Below, in pieces: positions 1 to 7,910 of a stretch of 64,000 bases of DNA. The notes below the pieces were generated by a model. It was not told where the DNA came from and did not search any database. It saw only the letters and a program-made list of their open reading frames with translations. The stretch is taken from positions 3,472,001-3,536,000 of the forward strand of contig NC_015635.1 in assembly GCF_000270245.1 (NCBI RefSeq), read 5' to 3'. A program made the position numbers and the translations under genes. This DNA comes from Microlunatus phosphovorus NM-1. GTDB taxonomy: Bacteria; Actinomycetota; Actinomycetes; Propionibacteriales; Propionibacteriaceae. Within the stretch, counting starts at the first letter, position 1. Each line of letters starts with the position of its first letter.

Positions 1-2202
1 GCCGACGTCGACGGGGACGGCCGGGAGGACGTGCTGGCCCGCAGCAGCACCGGTCTCCAGGTCTGGAGCTTCGACCCCGACACCAATGCCTGGTCGACCT
101 GGTCGTCCGGGGTGCCGGCGCTCACCGACGACCTGTGGAGCAACCCGTCCCGCTTCTCGACGATCGACACGCCTCGGCTCGACCCTGCCTCCACCGCGCA
201 CGCGCTCGTCGCCCGCGGTACGCACGGCGTCCGCACCTGGAGGCTCGACCCGGCGAGCAAGACATTCGCCCGCTACCGCCCGTACGGGAACTTCCCCACC
301 TTGGATCAGCCCGCTCTCGTCGCTGCCCAACAACTGCTTGAACTCGCGATACCGGTGCGCAACACCTATATGTCGGCCAACATCGACAACACCGCACTTC
401 AGCTGAAGCAATACATGGACGACCTGGTAGCCAGGTGCAACGGGCAGCCGATCAGCGAGAATCCCAATCGCTATGAGACCTGTACGCCGCCGAACGGGAG
501 CGGAGTCTCCGTTGACAGTTGGACGACGACGAGCAATCAGCTGATCAGTGAGTTGTATTGGGCGAGCCAGGCAGTCACTCACTTCGACCACCTCTCCGAT
601 CTGAAGAACGCCCTGTTCGTCGACGAGAATTCCGAGTTCCCCTCGATCGTGGACGACCTCAAGCTGGGTCAGGCGCAGAGCATCCGAGCTCCGGCACCAT
701 CGAAGCCGGGCCCTGATCTGCTCGGCCTGTTCGAGGGCGTCGCCGACCTGGCAGCGCCGGTCATGGCCCTCATACCGGGCGGGGAAGGGGGGAGCATCTT
801 GCTGGAGTTGACCGCTGCCGCGCTGGCGATCACCGCTTCGACGACGCCCGAGTCGGATCCGGACGACCATTCCGTGAACGACGAGTTCACGCCTACCTAC
901 AACGAAGTTCAGAAAACCATCGCCACCAACCAGCAGCACATGCAGGATGCCATCAACAACCACAAGCACCACGTGCTCGCGGACTATGGCCTGCTGTCCA
1001 CCGTCGGACACCAAGTCAGTGCTCAGGTGTGGATCCTCGATCAGGATGGGCTGTTGAGCGTGTCACGGTACGCCTTCACCCGCTGGGTCTACAACAAGTT
1101 CCTGCCCGCGCTCTGGGATCGCTGGCAGGTCAGCAAGTGCATGGACCTCACGACCGTTGCCGTGCGCGATCGAGATCGGGTGGACTGGTTCAACTGGGGG
1201 TGCGCGTCAGCGCAACCTGGCGAACGACCGCCCATTTACGTCGGCGAGATCCAGAACAAGTGGGTCAATGAGACGCTAGTCGAGTCTTGGTATCCGACGT
1301 TGCCGGGTGAGCCACCGAACGAACTCGAGATCGACTTCACCTCCTGGGATGGCTATCACAGCCGTGGCCGACCGTGCACCGGTCCCGACAATGCCCTCTT
1401 CTCTCTCAAACCGGATTCGTGGGGAGCGTACGGCTATAGCTGCGATTTCCGCAACAACTACCTCACCGGCCCCTACTTTATGACGACCTACATCCTCCGT
1501 ACGCCGGTCAGCAAGGAGTGCAGCTATGACGGTGTCGGCACCGGACGCTGGGAGTACGGCGACTGCACACTCGGCATCGGCCTCGACGAGCTCAACAGCT
1601 GGGGTTTTGCCACCCGAACCTGCGACTACTGGCGCAACACCTACCAGAACGGGTCCCACGACGGGGAGGAGTGCTTCAATGCCCAGCCCGCGTCGGGTGT
1701 AACGGTCGCCTCGGCCATACTGCGGGGCTCCAATTCGGGTCAAGTCAGTGCCAGCTTCACAGACACGATCCCCAAGGGATTCGACCTCCGCCGCGCCAAG
1801 GTCGAGTTGTTCAAGGTGCTGCACGAGGAAGGCGGTTCCGGCGGGCTCGTCAACACGTCGAAGGGCGAGGACGTATTCCCACAGACCGTACGGCTGAAGA
1901 AGGCAAGCAAGAAGAAGGCAGAGTTCACGATCCGCGGGAAACCATCGATCAAGGGCACCCTGAAGGTCCGCGGTGACCAACTCGCGGTGCAACTCAAGAT
2001 CACCGGCTCGAAGTTCGACGAAGCGCAGCGCTGTGCTACTCAGTCATCGACGCATCTGAACACCCACATCCTGGTCACCGACAAGCGGGGTCGCTATGTC
2101 CAGATCTATGGCTCCGCGCCATGGACCTGTGTCAAGGACAAGAAGGATCGGCTCGTCCGGCTCGAATACGGGACGACCGCGTCGACCAAGCGCACGCGGT
2201 GA
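1..2202 (+). CDS. Secreted FG-GAP/VCBS-repeat, Cys-rich protein (5' end outside window)
   Basis: The reading frame is open from base 1, so this is the C-terminal part of a longer protein; the GTG near base 31 is not its start. The first codons read ADVDGDGREDVLAR, the calcium-binding D-x-D-x-D-G loop of an FG-GAP/VCBS repeat, and a weaker second repeat (VRTWRLDPASKTF) follows. A helical stretch with a long hydrophobic segment (about residues 230-270 from base 31) comes next. The last 350 residues hold about ten cysteines and many aromatic residues, as expected for a disulfide-stabilised exported domain. I do not recognise a catalytic family. FG-GAP repeats usually mediate adhesion or ligand binding outside the cell. 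A penicillin-binding-protein-like gene starts 23 bases downstream on the same strand. Confidence 0.7.
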   Translation, partial: ADVDGDGREDVLARSSTGLQVWSFDPDTNAWSTWSSGVPALTDDLWSNPSRFSTIDTPRLDPASTAHALVARGTHGVRTWRLDPASKTFARYRPYGNFPTLDQPALVAAQQLLELAIPVRNTYMSANIDNTALQLKQYMDDLVARCNGQPISENPNRYETCTPPNGSGVSVDSWTTTSNQLISELYWASQAVTHFDHLSDLKNALFVDENSEFPSIVDDLKLGQAQSIRAPAPSKPGPDLLGLFEGVADLAAPVMALIPGGEGGSILLELTAAALAITASTTPESDPDDHSVNDEFTPTYNEVQKTIATNQQHMQDAINNHKHHVLADYGLLSTVGHQVSAQVWILDQDGLLSVSRYAFTRWVYNKFLPALWDRWQVSKCMDLTTVAVRDRDRVDWFNWGCASAQPGERPPIYVGEIQNKWVNETLVESWYPTLPGEPPNELEIDFTSWDGYHSRGRPCTGPDNALFSLKPDSWGAYGYSCDFRNNYLTGPYFMTTYILRTPVSKECSYDGVGTGRWEYGDCTLGIGLDELNSWGFATRTCDYWRNTYQNGSHDGEECFNAQPASGVTVASAILRGSNSGQVSASFTDTIPKGFDLRRAKVELFKVLHEEGGSGGLVNTSKGEDVFPQTVRLKKASKKKAEFTIRGKPSIKGTLKVRGDQLAVQLKITGSKFDEAQRCATQSSTHLNTHILVTDKRGRYVQIYGSAPWTCVKDKKDRLVRLEYGTTASTKRTR

Positions 2203-2225
2203 CGTCGGAGCACGAAGGAGCAGTG

Positions 2226-3821
2226 ATGACGGGCAGAGTCGCACCCGCATTGGTGATCATCCTGGCCTTGCTGGCCGGCTGCACCGGCGGAGCCGGCCCC
2301 ATCGGGCCGGACCCGGTCGGCACCCTGCCGGAGGCAGCCCGGACGATCATGGCCAAGCCGGAATACAGCGGCGCCCGCTGACTCTATCGAGTCAGCGACC
2401 CGGAGACCGGTGAGGTGCTGCTGGCCAACCGGCCCGACGAGCTGGTCTTCACCGGGTCGACGGCCAAGGAGTTCACCATCGGCTCCGCGTACGCGACTCT
2501 GGGGCCGGACAGGGTGATCACCACCCCGGTCTATGCCCTGGGCAAACGGACGCGGGACCGACTCGCCGGGACGCTGGTCCTGGTCGCCTCCGGCGATCTT
2601 GCCCTGGGTGGCCGGGGTGCGATGCAGGGCCGAGTGGATCAGGCGTTCACCGCCACCACGATCGATCACGTCTACGGTGACATCGCACCGACGGCGGCCC
2701 TGGTGAAAGACGACCCGCTGGCCGGGCTGGACAGCCTCGCCCAGCAGGTCGCCAGCTCCGGCATCAAACGGATCGACGGCGACGTGGTGATCGACACGCG
2801 GCTATGGCAGACGTTCGACGGCCAGGAAGGGCCGGTGCCGCCGATCTTCGTCAACGACAACATCCTCGACCTCACCGTGACCGGCGGCTCGTCGCCGGGT
2901 CGGCCGGCGACGGTGCGGATGCGACCGCAGACCGCAGCCTTCACCGTGCGGTCCGCGGTGAAGACCGCGCCCGCGGACGCGGCCGGTGAGTTGGTGGTCA
3001 CCCCCGACCCGCGGCATCCGGAACGGCTGACCGTCTCGGGCACCATCGGGGTGGGTGCCTCCCAGGTGACGATCCACCGCATTCCGGATGCCGCGACCTG
3101 GGCCAGGAGCCTGTTCATCGAGGCGCTCCGGCGCGCCGGCGTGACCGTCTCCGCCCCGACAGTCGCGCGCAACAGCACCTCCGGACTGCCGGGTCGTCCC
3201 GGCCAGCCCACCCGCTACCCGGACGACCGGAAGGTGGCGACGCTGACCTCGCCGCCGCTGGAACGGTTCGGCACGATGATCCTGCTGACCAGCTATGACA
3301 CCGGGGCGAACGCGGTGCTGTGCCTGCTCGCGGCCGGGCGCGGCTCGACCGACTGCACCGATGGGCTCAAGAGCATCCGCGAACAGGTCGACGCCGCCGA
3401 GCTCGACTCGGACAACGTGCTGCTGTTCGACGGACAGGGCGCCGATCCCGCCTCCACCACCCCGACCCAGATGGCAGCCTGGATGACCTGGGTCCGGACC
3501 CAGCCCTGGGGCGACGCCCTGGTCGCCGGCCAGCCCGTGCTGGGCGAGTCGGGGACGATGGCGCTGTCAGGGCACGACAGCCCGGCCCGCGGCAAGATCG
3601 CGGCCAAGACCGGCACCAGCCTGGCCGTCGACCCGGCCACCGGCCGCGCGTACGCCAAGGTGCAGAGCCTCGCCGGCTATCTGACGACCAACTCCGGTCG
3701 GACGCTCGTGCTCGCGCTGTCGATGAGCGGCGGGACCTATCCCGACGTGCCGACCGCGCTGACGGGCGCCGGGGACGACGTGAATGCCGTAGCCGCGGCC
3801 TTCCAGCAGGCAATCCCCTGA
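2226..3821 (+). pseudogene. dacB: D-alanyl-D-alanine carboxypeptidase/endopeptidase (PBP4/DacB type, peptidase S13) with in-frame TGA
   Basis: The ATG at 2226 follows an AAGGAG ribosome site and encodes a lipoprotein signal peptide ending in the lipobox LAGC (Cys19). After 51 codons the frame meets TGA (2379-2381), then continues in the same frame for about 480 residues to 3821. Before and after the stop the text reads EYSGAR-stop-LYRVSDPETGEVL; relatives usually have an aromatic residue, often Trp, at this place, so TGG to TGA fits. The rest carries the active-site SxxK (STAK, about codon 78), S-Y-D-T-G-A-N in the place of the SxN motif, and KTG (AAKTGTSL). This family trims periplasmic peptidoglycan stem peptides. 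A restart at GTG 2415 would lose the export signal. It could be a real nonsense mutation, readthrough, or a sequencing error. Confidence 0.8.
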
Positions 3822-3839
3822 TCTGACCGGCTTCGGGGA

Positions 3840-4646
3840 TCAGACCGCCTTGGACTCGGCCGCCGCCTCACGCCGCTTCTTGGCCGCCTCGACCGAGGCC
3901 CGCAGCGCGGCGACCAGGTCGACGACCTCGGCCTGCTCCTGCACCTCCGGCTCGGCCTCCAGCGGTACGCCCTCCGCCTTGGACTGCACCAGCGCCTCCA
4001 GCGCCTCCCGGTAGGAGTCGTGGTACTCCTCCGGCTCGAAATCGCCCGACAGAGCATCGATGAACGACTGCGCCATGGTGACCTCGGCGTCGGACACTGT
4101 GACCTCCGACGGCGGGGCGGCGAAGGACCCGTCGCGCAGTTCGTCGGGCCAGAGCATGGTGTGCATCAGCAGCACGTCGTCCTTGGACCGGATCAACGCC
4201 AACGACTCCCTGGAGCGCAGCGCGACCTTCACCACGGCGGACTTGCCGGTCTTCGTCAACGCGTCCCGCAGCAACACGTACGGCTTGATGCCCGGACCAT
4301 CGGCCTGCAGGAAGTACGTCTTGGCGAAGTAGGTGGGATCCACCTCCTCCTCGGCGACGAACTGCACCACCTCGACCGCCTTGGTGGTGCTCAGCGGCAG
4401 GTCGTCGAAGTCCTCGGAGGTGAGGATGACCAGCCGGCCATCGGGCAGCTCGTAGCCCTTGGCGATCTCCGCATACGGGATCTCCTTGCCGCACTTCTCG
4501 CAGACCCGCTTGTACTTGATCCGGCCGCCATCGGTGGGATGAACCTGGCGGAAGCTGATGTCCTTCTCCTCCGTCGCCGAGTAGAGCTTGATCGGGATGG
4601 TGACCAGCCCGAACGAGATCGCGCCTTTCCAGATGGACCGTGGCAT
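3840..4646 (-). CDS. ku: Bacterial Ku, non-homologous end-joining protein
   Basis: This 268-residue protein has the typical Ku start MPRSIWKGAISFGLVTIPIK and the full bacterial Ku core. Homodimeric Ku threads onto DNA double-strand ends and recruits the ligase/polymerase LigD. A CxxC (VCEKCGKEI, about residues 48-56) lies in the core. The C-terminal 70 residues are charged and end in an Ala/Lys/Arg/Glu-rich tail, the region that in actinobacterial Ku modulates DNA and LigD binding. The gene stands alone: no ligD or polymerase-domain gene is in the window. It converges on the dacB-like gene with an 18-base gap. Confidence 0.95.
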   Translation of the reverse strand: MPRSIWKGAISFGLVTIPIKLYSATEEKDISFRQVHPTDGGRIKYKRVCEKCGKEIPYAEIAKGYELPDGRLVILTSEDFDDLPLSTTKAVEVVQFVAEEEVDPTYFAKTYFLQADGPGIKPYVLLRDALTKTGKSAVVKVALRSRESLALIRSKDDVLLMHTMLWPDELRDGSFAAPPSEVTVSDAEVTMAQSFIDALSGDFEPEEYHDSYREALEALVQSKAEGVPLEAEPEVQEQAEVVDLVAALRASVEAAKKRREAAAESKAV

Positions 4647-4700
4647 GGCACGAGTCTGCCAACACTTTCGAGATCATCGCTACTTCCGGCGCAACCAGCG

Positions 4701-6461
4701 CTACTTCCAGGCGTCGGGGAGTGGACCGAGACTCTGAGTGCCTTGGTTGGTGCACAGGAAGTAGTACCCGTGAGGCGAGCGCCACAGGAACACGCCGGGA
4801 TGGGGTGCCTGGACCGTCCACAAGCCATGGGTCCTGGCGTTGTGCTCGCCGCGGAGCAGGGGTCCGAGGTTCCGTGGACCCGTTTGGCCAGGAGTGCCAT
4901 CCCACCGGTACGGGTTCGTATGATCCAGATCCAGGTGAGAGTTCGTTGAGCTCGACCAAGGGAACACCGAGGCGACATGCCGGAGCCGGACCGCATCTCG
5001 GACACCCTTGGGGATCTCGTACGCGTCCACGGCTGGCAGGTGATCGGGATCGAGCACGGGCCGCACGCTGATCGAACAGGCATGGGTAGCCAAGAATTCG
5101 CGGAGTTGGCTCGCGAGCATCGGCCCGTAGTCGGCGTGATCGACGCGGACCACGCCGTCGCCGGTAGCGAGGGTCTGGTCGGTCAGATACACGTTCAAGG
5201 CGACTCTGGGCCGAGCCGCGCGGAGCCCCTGCTCGGTCAGCAGCTCGGAGAGTCCGGGCAGGTTGAGCCGGAGCCCGGATCGATCCTCAGCTCCGCAATG
5301 GGGGCATGGCGAGGCCTTGTTGGGACTGTCACCCTCTGGTTCGGCTGACCTGCCTGGTTCAGATGACCAGTCTGATTCGGATGACCACCCGGGCGGGAAC
5401 AGGCTCGATTCCGGAGGTGGGGCCGGTCGCCGTCGCCACCGCGACCCGGAATCGGCATCCGGCATTGGATCCGGCGGCTCGGCGTACTCCTCAGCCGTCC
5501 AGGCCGGCGGCTCATCCTCACCGAGCAGACTGTCCTGGACCGGCTCAGCGGTCGGTTCCGACCCCCTCGTTCCCTCGCTGGCAGCCTGAGCCTGACTCCC
5601 TCCACCGGCCGGCGCGCTGTCTGCGGGCGTGCTGTCTGTTGGCGTGTTGTTGCTTGTCTCAGCGTGGGCACTGTCATGGGCGTGGCGTAGCAACATCTGC
5701 AACACCAGCGCAGGTTGCGCCAGCAGCCCGAACGCGGTCGCGCGCCGCGCATCGGCCAATTCGGTGTTGCCCTCCATCGCCAAGATCTCGGCCAGTCGCT
5801 CGACCAACGCGTAGACCATGACCAGATCGCCTTGGTCAGCCCGCGCGATCAGCGTGTTGATCCCGTCTTCGGATCGGCACAAAGCCACATACCGAGCCTG
5901 CTTCGCCTTCACCCGCTGCCGCTCGGCCAGCTCGGGATCGGCCCGTTTGATCGCGGCATCCAACTGGGTCAGCAGCCGCGACCACGGCAGACCCGCCGCT
6001 TTCGCCGCGATCTCGGCATCCACCCGCAACGCCGCAGCCAAGGACAGCTGGCGGCAGGCGACGGCGATCTTGCGGGCCTGCCAGACCGGGATCCACAACG
6101 CCATCACCGCGCGGAACAGCTTCGGGAAGCGGTGCACCAGATCGGCGACATCGAGCAGGAACGCTCGCGCGGTCGGCGGTGCCAACTCCCGCAAGGACGC
6201 ATACTCCAACGCGGCGAACTCATCCACCAACGGCGTCCCGTCCGAGCCCGCGCGCCGCCCGACCCCACCGGCCGGTCCGGTCGCCATCGGATCGGTCGGG
6301 TCCACGCAGTGAAGCTCCAGCCACTCCATCACATCCCGGACGGTGCCGACCTCATCAGATCGCATCCGCTGCTCCCGAGCCCGGATCCGATCAGCCAGGA
6401 CCCGGCCCGGGGTCCGGCCAACGCCAGACCCCGCACCATCACCCTGACCGCGATCGAACAT
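4701..6461 (-). CDS. DUF222 / HNH endonuclease-domain protein (13E12 repeat family)
   Basis: The N-terminal two-thirds is the helical DUF222 domain typical of actinobacterial 13E12 proteins (for example LDVADLVHRFPKLFRAVM). A Pro/Ser/Glu-rich, low-complexity linker follows, then a C-terminal HNH nuclease domain with the HLDLDHTNPYRWDG and NLGPLLRGEHNARTHG motifs. The HNH residues look intact. In Mycobacterium such genes sit in multicopy REP13E12 elements; their cellular role is unclear. I chose the ATG at 6461 (MFDRGQ) because the sequence further upstream reads like non-coding DNA, but no good ribosome site is visible and an ATG at 6365 is also possible. A nested inverted repeat lies about 70 bases upstream. 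Confidence 0.85.
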   Translation of the reverse strand: MFDRGQGDGAGSGVGRTPGRVLADRIRAREQRMRSDEVGTVRDVMEWLELHCVDPTDPMATGPAGGVGRRAGSDGTPLVDEFAALEYASLRELAPPTARAFLLDVADLVHRFPKLFRAVMALWIPVWQARKIAVACRQLSLAAALRVDAEIAAKAAGLPWSRLLTQLDAAIKRADPELAERQRVKAKQARYVALCRSEDGINTLIARADQGDLVMVYALVERLAEILAMEGNTELADARRATAFGLLAQPALVLQMLLRHAHDSAHAETSNNTPTDSTPADSAPAGGGSQAQAASEGTRGSEPTAEPVQDSLLGEDEPPAWTAEEYAEPPDPMPDADSGSRWRRRPAPPPESSLFPPGWSSESDWSSEPGRSAEPEGDSPNKASPCPHCGAEDRSGLRLNLPGLSELLTEQGLRAARPRVALNVYLTDQTLATGDGVVRVDHADYGPMLASQLREFLATHACSISVRPVLDPDHLPAVDAYEIPKGVRDAVRLRHVASVFPWSSSTNSHLDLDHTNPYRWDGTPGQTGPRNLGPLLRGEHNARTHGLWTVQAPHPGVFLWRSPHGYYFLCTNQGTQSLGPLPDAWK

Positions 6462-6527
6462 ACAAGCGAGTCTAGAGACCACCACTGACACTCCCCAGCG
6501 CCTCGCGGCGAAATCGCGCCCGATGCG

Positions 6528-6643
6528 TTCGCCGAGAAGGAGCAACCCACCTCGACAAGGAGCAGTTACAGGTCAAACGTGCGATTTCACCTGTAGCTAC
6601 GCCTTCTCGATGAGCAAAGATGCATCTGCGCCTTCTCGACGAA
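6528..6643. repeat. 116-bp nested imperfect inverted repeat
   Basis: The left arm has two related units, 6528-6544 (TTCGCCGAGAAGGAGCA) and 6552-6573, and the right arm has their reverse complements at 6627-6643 and 6589-6610. The outer pair matches at 15 of 17 bases and the inner pair at 18 of 22. The inner units end in TACAGGT/ACCTGTA around a 15-base centre. Each arm is therefore itself a direct repeat of a CGA(G/C)AAGG(A/C)GCA-like unit. It lies between the DUF222/HNH gene and the end of the methyltransferase gene. It could be a structured RNA, a multi-site operator, or the end of a degraded mobile element. Confidence 0.6.
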
Positions 6644-6660
6644 GCCAGCGTTCCCCGAGT

Positions 6661-7437
6661 TCAGCCGTGGACCGACGTAGCGCCCAGGGTGTAGCGGAAG
6701 GCGATGGTGACGTACGGCAGCTCGAAGGACTGGCGGCCGGCCAGCTCCGGGTGGGTGTCGAGGAGCGAAATCACGTCAGCAAGCGCGGTCTCCCGTTCCC
6801 AGGGATCCAGCACTGCGAAATAGCTGCGCGAGCGGACGAGATCCAGCAGCGACTCCCTCGTATGAGGCTGCCGCCAGGAGTGCCCGCGGATCTCGGGGCG
6901 GCCGAACGGAGCGACAACCTCGGGGGTCGCAGCCTCGATACTGCCGGTGTAGTGATCACCGTCGGCATGCATCGCGATCCCGAGCTCGCGGACCCAGCCG
7001 ACCCGCTCATCGCGGTAGTTCCAGATCAGGCCAAGCTGGCCGCCGGGCCGAAGCGCTCGCGCGACCTCGGCACACGCGGCCGGAACGTCGACCCAATGCC
7101 AGGCCTGGGCGACGGTGACCGCATCCGCCCATCCGTCCGGTACGCCGATCGCCTCGGCGGTACCGATCCTGGCATCGACGCCGGGCAGACTACGACGGAG
7201 CTGGGCCAGCATCTGAGGCGACGGGTCGACCGCCACCACCGTGCGACCGGGGCGGACCAGCGTGGCGGTGAACTTGCCGGTGCCAGCCCCGACATCGACG
7301 ACCTGGCGGGCATCGGCCGGGACGAGCCAGTCGGAGAGCTGCTGCGGATATCCGGGCCGAACGGCCGCGTAGACGTCGGCAACGGCGTCGAAGGAGGCAG
7401 CGCGTCGGCTCAACTCAGGGTCGACCACGACCATCAC
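6661..7437 (-). CDS. Class I SAM-dependent methyltransferase
   Basis: A 258-residue protein with a Rossmann methyltransferase fold. SAM-binding motif I is VVDVGAGTGKFT (about residues 46-57), followed by the acidic end of strand 2 (VVAVDPS) and a motif IV region reading DAVTVAQAWHWVD. The QAWHWVD stretch is common in small-molecule methyltransferases annotated as trans-aconitate- or UbiE-like; the substrate cannot be read from the sequence. The start (GTG 7437, or ATG 7434) overlaps the stop of the upstream small gene, so the two are probably translationally coupled. Confidence 0.85.
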   Translation of the reverse strand: MMVVVDPELSRRAASFDAVADVYAAVRPGYPQQLSDWLVPADARQVVDVGAGTGKFTATLVRPGRTVVAVDPSPQMLAQLRRSLPGVDARIGTAEAIGVPDGWADAVTVAQAWHWVDVPAACAEVARALRPGGQLGLIWNYRDERVGWVRELGIAMHADGDHYTGSIEAATPEVVAPFGRPEIRGHSWRQPHTRESLLDLVRSRSYFAVLDPWERETALADVISLLDTHPELAGRQSFELPYVTIAFRYTLGATSVHG

Positions 7438-7910
7438 CCCTCCACGTCCGTCGCGAGGGAATCCAGTTCCTCCGGCGCATACCAGAGCAGGTCGTAGCTG
7501 TCCTGTAGATCGGCAACCGCAGCGACCGCCAACGCGGCACCGAGATCTAGGCCGCCAACCTCCTGCCGGGCGGCCCGGACAGCGTCAGCTGCCGACGCCT
7601 CGTCGGCGAACAACGACCGGACGTCGGCCCACCGCACCTGGGGCACGGATACTGCACCGAGGTCGTCGGTGCCGACCAGCTCCAGGTCGACCGCCAGCAC
7701 CAAGCGAGTGGACGAGTCGCCGTCGAGCAGCAGTGCCGCCGCTCCCGCGTGGTTGAGCGCGACGTAGCCGGCTTCCTCGTCGTCCAGTCGAGTCTCGCCC
7801 AGCCAACGGCGCAGCGCTGGTCCGTCGGCGTACCCCACCAGCTCCGAGGCTGACCCGCTCGACCGCAGCTCCCGGGCGGCAGCCAGAGTGAGCGGGACGA
7901 AGACACTCAT
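7434..7910 (-). CDS. Small conserved actinobacterial protein (DUF6912-like)
   Basis: A 158-residue acidic, soluble protein starting MSVFVPLTLAAARELRSSG. The pattern of a short start MxVFVPxTL, a middle ALNHAG region and a C-terminal acidic YDLLWYAPEELDSL resembles the uncharacterised actinobacterial family I know as DUF6912; that assignment is from memory and not from a search. No catalytic motif, signal peptide or membrane segment is visible. It overlaps both neighbours (the acyltransferase stop and the methyltransferase start), so the three minus-strand genes from 9745 to 6661 look like one transcript. Confidence 0.75.
   Translation of the reverse strand: MSVFVPLTLAAARELRSSGSASELVGYADGPALRRWLGETRLDDEEAGYVALNHAGAAALLLDGDSSTRLVLAVDLELVGTDDLGAVSVPQVRWADVRSLFADEASAADAVRAARQEVGGLDLGAALAVAAVADLQDSYDLLWYAPEELDSLATDVEG

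Noticed and set aside
3815-3845. Short stem between the dacB-like gene and ku
   Set aside because: CTGATC/GATCAG is only six base pairs with a long loop, too weak to call a terminator.
4640-4700. Two copies of GCTACTTCC near the end of the HNH gene
   Set aside because: Nine-base copies are too short to support a repeat element by themselves.
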